Assembly (NCBI GenBank): GCA_035295665.1 | Contig: DATGIQ010000532.1 | Location: forward strand, 1 to 16,200 | DNA length: 16,200 nt | Direction: 5' to 3' | From: DATGIQ01 sp035295665 | GTDB taxonomy: Bacteria; Planctomycetota; Planctomycetia; Gemmatales; Gemmataceae | Shown: positions 1-7,050 of the stretch, piece by piece | How the letters are laid out: each line of letters opens with the position of its first letter | Numbering within the stretch: position 1 is the stretch's first letter | Program-made: the position numbers and the translations under genes | Notes under the pieces: model-generated | Databases searched by the model: none | The model's input: only the letters and a program-made list of their open reading frames with translations | What the model was told of the DNA's origin: nothing

Positions 1-219
1 CTGAGGTTCGCCCCATCTCAGCACCGATCGCAACAGCGCCAATTTTCTGTCGTTTCATCGACAAGCGCGGGCAAGACGATGTTCGTTGGGCTCTCCGGTC
101 GGAAGCACCACGGTCGAAAGGACCGGAGCAGATTGGCGGAACTGCAATAAGTGCGGAGGCGCGTCGGACCGACGTGTGGAAGTTCGACCCAAGGCTTTCG
201 AATCTATTTGCTGACTATG

Positions 220-1689
220 TCAGACGACTTTTGTCTTCCAACGGCCCTTCCGAAATAGGTAGGCGCTGACGAGGGCAAGCGTCGAGAAAGCGATGGTGAC
301 GGCGAGGAAGACGCCGCGCGGCCCGAGTCCGAATTCGAAGGCGAGGATATAGGCGAGTGGAATTTCCCAGAGCCAGAAAACGATGAGATTGATGATCGTC
401 GGTGTCCAGGTGTCCCCGGCGCCGTTGAACGACTGCGTGATGACCATGCCGTAGGCGTAGAAGAGAAAACCGCACGCGATAGTCCGCAAAGCCTCCGAGC
501 CGTAGCGGTGCACGTCGGGGCCGGAGGCCTGCGTGAAGACACTCACGATCGGGTCGGCGAAGACCACAAAGAGGAGCCCGACGGCCCCGAGGAAGCACAT
601 ATTATAAAAGCTCGCGCGCCAGACAGCCTGCTCGGCACGCTCCGGTTTCCCCGCGCCGAGTGCCTGCCCGACCAACGTGGCCGCCGCGTTCGACAGACCC
701 CACGAGGGGAGCAGTGCGAACATGATGATGCGCAGGCCGATGGCGTTGCCTGCCAGCGCTGCGTCGCCGAAGCCCGCGAGAATGCGCACCAGCCCGATCC
801 AGCTCGCCATGCCGATAAAGACCTGAAAGGTCGCGATGCCCGACAGGCGGATAAGGCCCAGCATGACCGACGGCTCAAGCCGCAGATTGCGCCACACCAG
901 ACGCACGCGCGCGCCCGGACGCAGCAGCCGCGAGAACGCGTACAGCGTGCCGGTCCCGCGACCGATCGTTGTCGCAACGGCGGCACCCGTCACACCGAGT
1001 TCAGGAAACGGGCCAAGGCCGAAGATGAGGCAGGGGCCGAGCAGAATGTTGAGGGCATTGGCCAGCCAGAGTACACGCATCGCAATTACGGCGTCGCCCG
1101 CACCTCGGAAGACCGAGTTGACGAGAAACAGCAGCATGACCGAAGCGTTCCCCGCGAGCATCATCCGCGTGAACCCGGTCCCCTTTTCGACGACGGCGGA
1201 CGAGGCACCCATCATCGCGAGCAGATTCGGCGCGAACGCCGCACCGGCCACGCCGACGACGACGGAGACAAGGATGCCGATCGCGATGGTCTGCGCAGCA
1301 GCACTTGAGGCGCCTTCCGGGTCATGCCCACCAATCCGGCGCGCAACCAATGCCATCGCGCCGATGCCGAGCCCAATCGCCAGCGTGTAAATGAGCGTCA
1401 TCAGCGACTCGGTGATCGCGACCGCCGCCACGGCTTCGGGGCCGAGCCGCGCAACGAAGAACACGTCCACCACGGCAAAAACGCTCTCCATCAGCATCTC
1501 CAGCACCATCGGGACGGCGAGCAGCATGATGGAGTGGCCCAGGTCGCCCTCGGTGTAGTCGTAGCTAATGTGTGTGCCGCGAATCGCCTGCCAAATCACC
1601 TGAAGAAATCGGGGAGCGGGAGCCGGGCCTCCGCTCGATGGCGTGTTAAAGGCTTCCGACTTGTCGATCGTTTTCGTAGAGTTCGGCAT
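220..1689 (-). CDS. MATE-family multidrug/cation efflux transporter
   Basis: This 489-residue protein is very hydrophobic, with about 12 predicted membrane segments after a roughly 50-residue polar N-terminus, matching the two MatE halves of NorM/DinF-type Na+- or H+-driven exporters. The first half (about residues 55-215) contains PMVLEMLMESVFAVVDVFFV and a GAGDA-type loop near VFRGAGDAVIA. The second half (about 275-435) contains the parallel SFNGAGDTWTPT motif, which is typical of the internal duplication in MATE proteins. The length is slightly above the usual 450-470 because of the N-terminal tail. The ATG at 1689 is preceded by a good GGAGG ribosome site (plus-strand 1694-1698) with a 5-base spacer. 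The gene stands alone, divergent from the oxidoreductase operon across a long intergenic region. The family assignment is firm. The substrate (drug, dye or metabolite) cannot be read from sequence. Confidence 0.93.
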   Translation of the reverse strand: MPNSTKTIDKSEAFNTPSSGGPAPAPRFLQVIWQAIRGTHISYDYTEGDLGHSIMLLAVPMVLEMLMESVFAVVDVFFVARLGPEAVAAVAITESLMTLIYTLAIGLGIGAMALVARRIGGHDPEGASSAAAQTIAIGILVSVVVGVAGAAFAPNLLAMMGASSAVVEKGTGFTRMMLAGNASVMLLFLVNSVFRGAGDAVIAMRVLWLANALNILLGPCLIFGLGPFPELGVTGAAVATTIGRGTGTLYAFSRLLRPGARVRLVWRNLRLEPSVMLGLIRLSGIATFQVFIGMASWIGLVRILAGFGDAALAGNAIGLRIIMFALLPSWGLSNAAATLVGQALGAGKPERAEQAVWRASFYNMCFLGAVGLLFVVFADPIVSVFTQASGPDVHRYGSEALRTIACGFLFYAYGMVITQSFNGAGDTWTPTIINLIVFWLWEIPLAYILAFEFGLGPRGVFLAVTIAFSTLALVSAYLFRKGRWKTKVV

Positions 1690-1825
1690 TCGCCCTCCGT
1701 CATTAGAAGGTTAACCGTCGGAAGCCGATGGCTGAGTAGAGGGTATAATACGACCGCCGAGGCTGGTTTGTCCTGAAGGTGCTGGTCCTTGCGCAAACCC
1801 ACCGTAATCGAAGCAGTAGTGCCCC

Positions 1826-1857
1826 ATCGGTGTGTGATGGACACAGCACACCCCGAT
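1826..1857. repeat. Inverted repeat / hairpin candidate
   Basis: ATCGGTGTGTG and CACACCCCGAT form an 11-base stem with one mismatch around a 10-base loop. It lies about 140 bases upstream of the transporter start. No T-run follows, so it is not an obvious intrinsic terminator. It could be a leader-RNA structure or a protein-binding dyad. Confidence 0.35.
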
Positions 1858-2545
1858 ATGGTTCGCCCATGATGTCTCGTCGGCCATCCGTATTAGACGC
1901 TCAGCTGGAAGGCAACGATTACTCAAGCCACCATCCCTCTTCGCGCCTGGGTTGCAACGAAACGGCGAGGATCAGTGCCGGGATTATGGGATCGTTCTCC
2001 GCTCGCGCGGGCGATGAGTTCATTATCGCGAAGGCGCGATGGTTGGCTATACGTGCCCTGCGCCGACAGGGACTGCACCGGGACTGCAACCGGTATCTTT
2101 GCCACTCCCTGCCCGGTTACCGCGATGCACGGGGGGCAGCGCATTGGTCCCCATCGTCAGCAGGGGATTGGACCGGATCAGGCTGCTTGTACCACCTTCG
2201 TTGCTTCGGTCGAGAAGATTGGAGCAGGCAAGGTTGGATCTCCAGGACTTTCGGCGGTGGGCCGGGACTCCGGGCGGCTGCGGCCGTACCCTGGGTCTGT
2301 CGCTCGAAACTGCTTCACACTGGCCCAGCCACCCAGCCGGGCAAATTCACACCACCTCCCGGCGACGTCGGTTTGGTGGCCTTGAGTGTCGTCTTTTGCA
2401 AGCATTCAACCAGGATTCGAGGCGCTAACCTGAGTTGAGAATCCATCCAGGCGAGGATTCCACCGGCGGAGGCGCACCGTATACTGGGCGCCGGGTAACT
2501 GTTCACTGTCTTTTCCGTGGGCGCAGATGGCCGGGGGCGGATTTC

Positions 2546-2562
2546 CTATGCTATCGGCATAG
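2546..2562. repeat. Short hairpin upstream of oxidoreductase operon
   Basis: CTATGC and GCATAG form a perfect 6-base stem around the loop TATCG, about 100 bases upstream of the oxidoreductase start. It could be a leader hairpin or an operator half-site pair. It is too short for a confident role. Confidence 0.25.
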
Positions 2563-2662
2563 CGAAGCCAATTTGGGGGGGCTGCCGGGAGCGTGACGCG
2601 CGGATGACTGCTCGCTCCATTAACGTTATCGAAGTATCTCTCGTTCCCAGAAGGAGCACACG

Positions 2663-4111
2663 ATGAAGAAAAAGGTCACCGAAAACACGCAAGAGCGTCA
2701 GATTACCCGGCGCCAGATGGTCGGCAGCACCTTGGCTGCTGCCGGCGTGATTACGGGTGCGCCGACCTTTCTGCGAGCCCTGAACCTCCACAACAAGCTG
2801 AATATCGCGATGATCGCCTGCGGTGGCCGTGGCCTCGCGAACATGAACGGCGATGGCGGCAGCCGGCGCCGCGGAGTCGCCCCATCCGCTCTTCCCACAG
2901 GCATTCCGGCCGAGAACATCACGGTCCTCTGCGACGTCAACCAGAATGCCGTGGATGCTGCGGCCCAGAGATTCCCAAAAGCTAAGAAATACAATGATTT
3001 CCGCCGCGTCTTCGATCACCCGAACGACTTCGATGCTGTCATGGTCAGCACCACCGAACACACCCATACACTCGCCACCTATCTGGCTCTGACACACGGC
3101 AAACACGTTTACTGTGAGAAGCCGCTTACTCACGATGTCTGGGAGGCGAGGCTGATTCGCGAGACCGCTGCGAAGTACCCGAGGCTCGCCACGCAGACGG
3201 GCAATCAGGGCCATGCCTCGCCGGAGCGCCGGCAGATCAAGGAACTGCTCATGGCCGACGCGATCGGACCGGTGCGCGAGGTGCACGTCTGGGCGGGTCG
3301 TGCATGGGGGTTGCAGAGCGCCGCGGCGGCAGCGAAGTACGACAAGCCCCACGGGTTCTACAACGGCATCCAAATCACCGAGCGCTTCCCGGAAGCGATG
3401 CCCGTCCCGCCCAATATCCACTGGGATCTGTGGATCGGGCCGGCGCCGATGCGGCCCTTCCATGCGACCTACCTCCCTGGACCGCGCTGGTACCGGTGGT
3501 GGGACTTCGGCAACGGCACGATGAGCGACCTCGGCGGCCACGACAACGACGTCGCGTTTCAGGTGTTGGACATCCGTTATCCCCTGACGGTCGAGGCAGT
3601 GTCTCCGATGGGCAAGGCTCACCCGGAATTGGCGCCGGCAACGATGACCGTGACGTATGAATTCCCGGCCCGTGGCTCACATCCGCCGCTCAAGCTTGTC
3701 TGGTACCAGGGCGAGGGTAGGCCGCCACAATTTGATTCAAAAAGGATGGGCGACCGCGGTCAGCTGTTTATTGGCGACAAGGGCATGATCTACAGCGGTG
3801 GGCGCGGCGGACCCCTTCTGCTGCCCGAAGAGAAGTTCAAGAATTACCCGACACCGCCGGAAACCCTGCCGCGTTCGCCCGGCCACTACATTGAGTGGAT
3901 CCAGGCGTGCAAGGACCAGGGTCCGGCGCCCGGTTCGAATTTCCTGTATTCAGGATGGGTCACCGAATCGAACCACCTTGGCAACGTGGCCTACCGGACC
4001 GGGAAGAAGCTCGAATGGGACCACGTCAACCTGCGCGCGCGTAACGCGCCGGAAGCCGACCAGTTCATCCGGCGTCCGTACCGGAAAGGCTGGGATGGCA
4101 TTCTGGGCTAG
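2663..4111 (+). CDS. Tat-exported Gfo/Idh/MocA-family oxidoreductase
   Basis: This 482-residue NAD(P)-dependent sugar or cyclitol dehydrogenase-like protein is probably periplasmic. The N-terminus carries a twin-arginine signal (TRRQMV at residues 15-20, then a hydrophobic stretch to about residue 36). The Rossmann fold follows (LNIAMIACGGRG, nucleotide loop GGRG at 54-57), with VLCDVN around 88-93 closing the second beta strand. The family hallmark CEKPLTH is at 151-157, where the Lys is the usual catalytic residue. The C-terminal half contains WWDFGNGTMSDLGGHDND (279-296), typical of the large planctomycete Tat-exported subgroup. AAGGAG ends 6 bases before the ATG. The gene is followed within a few bases by a TIM-barrel sugar enzyme, so the two are probably one operon. 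Known members are redox enzymes on sugars or act with retained NAD; the actual substrate is not readable. Family call is firm. Confidence 0.94.
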   Translation: MKKKVTENTQERQITRRQMVGSTLAAAGVITGAPTFLRALNLHNKLNIAMIACGGRGLANMNGDGGSRRRGVAPSALPTGIPAENITVLCDVNQNAVDAAAQRFPKAKKYNDFRRVFDHPNDFDAVMVSTTEHTHTLATYLALTHGKHVYCEKPLTHDVWEARLIRETAAKYPRLATQTGNQGHASPERRQIKELLMADAIGPVREVHVWAGRAWGLQSAAAAAKYDKPHGFYNGIQITERFPEAMPVPPNIHWDLWIGPAPMRPFHATYLPGPRWYRWWDFGNGTMSDLGGHDNDVAFQVLDIRYPLTVEAVSPMGKAHPELAPATMTVTYEFPARGSHPPLKLVWYQGEGRPPQFDSKRMGDRGQLFIGDKGMIYSGGRGGPLLLPEEKFKNYPTPPETLPRSPGHYIEWIQACKDQGPAPGSNFLYSGWVTESNHLGNVAYRTGKKLEWDHVNLRARNAPEADQFIRRPYRKGWDGILG

Positions 4112-4138
4112 TCGATGGAGGCGAAGCTGGGAGTCCCG

Positions 4139-5233
4139 ATGAGATACCGTAATCGCAGCTTGAACCGACGTGATTTCGTCCGCGCCCTTGGCGCCGCCAC
4201 GCTTGGTGCCGGCCCCGTTTTCGCCGGTGGACGGCCTCTCGATCCGCTTTCGCCCGGCATTAAGATTTCCCTGCAGATCCCCGGTGACTTCACCGCGGAA
4301 GATCTCGTATTCGCCAGACAATTGGGCATCGCGTATGTCGGCATCCCGACTCGCGGCGGTACCTACGAGACCTTCGCCCGTTACAAGCAGCGCGTCGAGG
4401 CTGCGGGTCTTAAAGTCGCAAACATCGGTAACGCCAACGTGCATAACATGCCCGAGGTCACACTCAATCTCCCGGGTCGCGATCAGAAAATCGAAGAATA
4501 CAAGCAGTACCTGCGCGACCTGGCCAGGGCCGGGATCTTTTACACGACCTACGCGCACATGGGAAACGGCATCTGGAGCTCGCAACGGGAAACGACGCGC
4601 GGCGGCGCGGCTGCCCGCGCCTTTCACCTCGAAACCGCCAAAGGCTCGTGGAATGGCAAGACCTTCGAGTCACCTCTGACGCACGGCCGCAAGTTCACCA
4701 AGGAAGAGCTGTGGGATAACTACACCTACTTTATCAAGCGTGTGGCGCCCGTGGCCGAAGAGCTTGGGATACGGATCGGCATTCACCCGGACGATCCGCC
4801 GGTACCGGAACTGGGCGGCGTGCCGCGCTGCATCTTCGGCAGCTTCGATGGCTTCACGCGCGCTCTGGAAATCGCCAACAGTCCGAACATCGGCGTCTGT
4901 CTTTGCTGTGGCACCTGGATGGAAGGCGGCCGCGGCATGGGCAAAGATGTCTTGGAAGCGATGCGGGCTTTCGCCAGCATGGGCAAGCTTTGGAAAATCC
5001 ATTTTCGCAACGTCAGCGCGCCCATTCCGGGCTTCGTCGAGACCTTTGTGGATAACGGCTATACCGACATGAAGCAGATCATGCGCGCCCTCGTAGCCGT
5101 GGATTTTCGGGGCATTCTTATCGCGGACCATGTGCCGCAGATGATCGGAGACCGCCGCACAGCGTGGGCCTTCAGCATCGGCTATATCAAGGCGCTGTAC
5201 GACATGGCACGCGACGAGCGCCGAGGCCCCTAA
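4139..5233 (+). CDS. Tat-exported TIM-barrel protein, mannonate dehydratase (UxuA)-like
   Basis: This is a xylose-isomerase-type TIM barrel of 364 residues. Counting from the upstream in-frame ATG at 4115, the following motifs resemble UxuA mannonate dehydratases: HPDDPP (224-229), LCCGTWMEGG (263-272), IHFRNV (295-300) and ADH (337-339). Their spacing fits the UxuA metal site of His198, Cys237, His264 and Asp310. UxuA converts D-mannonate to 2-keto-3-deoxygluconate. The N-terminus has NRRDFVRALG, a twin-arginine-like signal, so the protein is probably exported, which is unusual for UxuA. I prefer the ATG at 4139 because GGGAG (4129-4133) lies 5 bases before it. The 4115 start would add 8 residues and has no good ribosome site. 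The gene follows the oxidoreductase within 30 bases, so the pair probably acts on the same sugar acid. A generic sugar isomerase/epimerase label is the fallback. Confidence 0.85.
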   Translation: MRYRNRSLNRRDFVRALGAATLGAGPVFAGGRPLDPLSPGIKISLQIPGDFTAEDLVFARQLGIAYVGIPTRGGTYETFARYKQRVEAAGLKVANIGNANVHNMPEVTLNLPGRDQKIEEYKQYLRDLARAGIFYTTYAHMGNGIWSSQRETTRGGAAARAFHLETAKGSWNGKTFESPLTHGRKFTKEELWDNYTYFIKRVAPVAEELGIRIGIHPDDPPVPELGGVPRCIFGSFDGFTRALEIANSPNIGVCLCCGTWMEGGRGMGKDVLEAMRAFASMGKLWKIHFRNVSAPIPGFVETFVDNGYTDMKQIMRALVAVDFRGILIADHVPQMIGDRRTAWAFSIGYIKALYDMARDERRGP

Positions 5234-5340
5234 TACTGTCAGTTTCTGCGGCGGCAGTGGGCCGAGCGCATGTCCTGGCACGTTTTCCGGGTCCACCCTT
5301 CGGCGGCGGGCCGCGGTTGCACGCGTGAGCACTCGAAGCG

Positions 5341-5566
5341 CTAACCGCGCGCATGAGCGTGCGCGAGCTGACCCGTCCCCTCGGGGAAGATGCGCGGCCA
5401 GGGGATAGAGAATCCGTACTCGGTCGCGCCTAAAGTTCTTCGTCCGCTTCACGTCCTCCCTGAACCAGTGGTCGTGGTTGTAGGCCAGGTTGCCGGTGTC
5501 GCCGTTCGGGATCTTGCCGCAGGTGTGCACAAGCGTGCCGCAGATCGCTGGGCCCTTACTTTCCTC
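5341..5566 (-). pseudogene. Decayed N-terminal fragment of family 1 beta-glucosidase
   Basis: Read on the minus strand from 5566, an in-frame stretch with almost exclusively G/C third codon positions encodes GPAICGTLVHTCGKIPNGDT followed by GNLAYNHDHWFREDVKRTKN. This matches the GH1 N-terminal region (family pattern GPSIWDTFSHTPGKI.NGDTGDVA.DHYHRYKEDV). Near 5432-5438 the frame shifts by one base at a T-run, and the next frame reads LGATEYGFSIPWPRIFPEGT, which matches the GH1 pattern LG..AYRFSI.WPRIFPEGTG. It ends at TAG (5341-5343); weak similarity may continue a few codons further. An in-frame TAA sits just upstream at 5567-5569. Only about 75 of roughly 450 residues remain, and both catalytic glutamate regions (NEP and ENG motifs) are absent, so this is a relic. 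No signal of a mobile element is seen beside it. Confidence 0.78.
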
Positions 5567-5662
5567 TTAAAGGCAATCGTGTGCCGAGCGAAAAAATATA
5601 CCAAATTGCCCCTTGCCGGCGATTATAGTTAGAGAGGAAATTATCGCGAAAGGTCACCATCG

Positions 5663-6991
5663 ATGATCACCAATCAACAGATGGGCTCCGTACTGCGGCA
5701 CCTCCAGAGACTGACCGTCGGGCAAGCATTGAAGGAATTAACAGATGCCCAACTCCTCGGGCGGTTCACGGCTTCTGGCAACCAAGCGGCGTTCACTGCT
5801 CTCATGCAGCGCCACGGCGCTCTCGTCCTAACGGTCTGCCGAAATCTGCTTGGCCACGAGCAGGATGCCGAGGATGCCTTTCAAGCGACGTTCTTGGTAC
5901 TGGCCCGCAAGGCGGAGTCAGTGGTAAGTCATCAAAACATCGCTGGCTGGCTCCATCGAGCGGCTTGCCACTGCGCGCTGCAAGTCAAAAGAGCTGGGGC
6001 GCGGCGGGCGAAGCACGAAAGGCAGGCAAGAATGAAGGCGCAGCCACCATGCTCCGACGAAAGCAGCTGGCGTGAACTGCAGGCCATCCTGCAGGAGGAA
6101 GTGGCGAGGCTGGCGGACAAATACCGGGCCCCCTTTGTTCTTTGTTGCCTGGAGGGCAAAACCAAAGCGGAAGCTGCGCTCGATCTCGGGTGGAAAGAGG
6201 GGACGGTATCGGGACGATTGGCGCAGGCGCGAAAGCTGCTCCGGCAACGCCTGGCGCGTCGTGGTGTGCTCCTTTCGGCGACCTTATCCGCCTTGGCATT
6301 AACCCGAAAAGCGCTCGCCATCGTGCCAGCCCCTTTGGCCGACGCAACACAACAAGGCGTCCTGGAGTTGATGAGCAAGGCATCGACAACCTCCGTCTTG
6401 TCCGCACAGGTCATGCACGTGGTGCACAAGGTGAGCAAAACGATGCTTCTTGCCAAGTGGAAGACGCATGTCACTGTCCTTCTTGCAAGCTCGGCACTCC
6501 TGATGGGCACAGGAGCACTGGCATATCGAAGCGTCGCAAGTTGGAGTTCTGCTGACACTACCGAAGTGCATCCGCGTAAACCTGCCAAACTGGAGGAATC
6601 CCCGATGGATTTCGCCCTTCTCCAAGGAAAGTGGAAAGTTGTGGAGCATACGGTGAACGGCATTCAGGTAAGGAGTCACGACAACCCCGCGCAATTCTGG
6701 ACGATCAGCGGAGATAAAATCATGGTTGATTACCGCGACGGTAACCTGGAGGTCATGCGTTTTCAACTCGATGAGACGAAGACACCCAGGTACATCGACG
6801 TGACTGCCATCGGCGATGACGACCCCAGGCGATCCGTGGCAGGAATTTACGACCTTACGGATCAATCTCTGACGTTGTGTCTGGCGACGGCAGACTCGCC
6901 ACGGCGGCCAACAGCCTTCTATCGTGCTTCGAAGCGTGCCGATAACTCGGCTTGCCCACTTCTCGTGCTAGAGAAATTGAAAAACGACTAA
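5663..6991 (+). CDS. ECF-like sigma factor with transmembrane anchor and TIGR03067-like C-terminal domain
   Basis: This 442-residue protein has three visible parts. Residues about 25-200 form a sigma-70 family ECF-type factor: region 2 contains LLGRF and DAEDAFQATFLVLARKAE (68-85, core polymerase binding and -10 recognition), and region 4 contains VARLADKYRAPFVLCCLEGK with a helix-turn-helix (to about residue 200). A hydrophobic segment at about 269-288 (VTVLLASSALLMGTGALAYR) looks like a single membrane span. Residues about 318-438 start LLQGKWKVVEHTVNGIQV and end FYRASKRAD, as in the TIGR03067 domain known mainly from planctomycetes. Sigma factors with long C-terminal extensions are known in Gemmata relatives. 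The inferred topology puts the sigma part in the cytoplasm and the C-domain outside. AAAGG lies 9 bases before the ATG. No separate anti-sigma gene adjoins it. A secreted peptidase gene follows 59 bases downstream, possibly co-transcribed. Confidence 0.9.
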   Translation: MITNQQMGSVLRHLQRLTVGQALKELTDAQLLGRFTASGNQAAFTALMQRHGALVLTVCRNLLGHEQDAEDAFQATFLVLARKAESVVSHQNIAGWLHRAACHCALQVKRAGARRAKHERQARMKAQPPCSDESSWRELQAILQEEVARLADKYRAPFVLCCLEGKTKAEAALDLGWKEGTVSGRLAQARKLLRQRLARRGVLLSATLSALALTRKALAIVPAPLADATQQGVLELMSKASTTSVLSAQVMHVVHKVSKTMLLAKWKTHVTVLLASSALLMGTGALAYRSVASWSSADTTEVHPRKPAKLEESPMDFALLQGKWKVVEHTVNGIQVRSHDNPAQFWTISGDKIMVDYRDGNLEVMRFQLDETKTPRYIDVTAIGDDDPRRSVAGIYDLTDQSLTLCLATADSPRRPTAFYRASKRADNSACPLLVLEKLKND

Positions 6992-7050
6992 GAGCCGGCT
7001 GGAAGCGTTGTCCACCGGGACCTTTCTTATCCTTGACATGAGGTGCCCAG

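Larger units (their letters stand above)
1690..2662. other. Long intergenic region without a recognisable gene
   Basis: About 970 bases separate the divergent transporter and oxidoreductase genes. Several open frames of 60-220 codons exist on both strands, but they overlap each other, are rich in Arg/Ser/Pro/Cys and match no family I recognise. None has a convincing ribosome site. The stretch holds two hairpin candidates (listed separately), a TATTAT-like element on the minus strand (plus-strand 1744-1749) that could serve the transporter, and AAGGAG (2651-2656) serving the downstream gene. It may carry decayed coding sequence, as the next long gap does, but I could not identify any. Confidence 0.5.

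Noticed and set aside
1..58. Minus-strand frame starting with ATG at 58 (MKRQKIGAVAIGAEMG) and running off the left edge
   Set aside because: Only 19 codons are visible, there is no ribosome site, and no family is recognisable; it cannot be supported as a gene.
162..174. Dyad CGTCGG-A-CCGACG downstream of the transporter
   Set aside because: The one-base loop cannot form a hairpin, and there is no neighbouring regulator or promoter to suggest an operator.
508..1308. Long plus-strand frame opposite the MATE gene
   Set aside because: The Arg/His/Asp-rich composition is an antisense shadow of the transporter, whose membrane segments and ribosome site are convincing.
2546..3622. 358-codon minus-strand frame opposite the oxidoreductase
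   Set aside because: It is antisense to an unmistakable Gfo/Idh/MocA protein, and its translation resembles no family.
5606..5629. TTGCCC and TATAGT as a promoter for the sigma factor gene
   Set aside because: The spacer is only 12 bases, too short for a sigma-70 promoter; no better pair was found.
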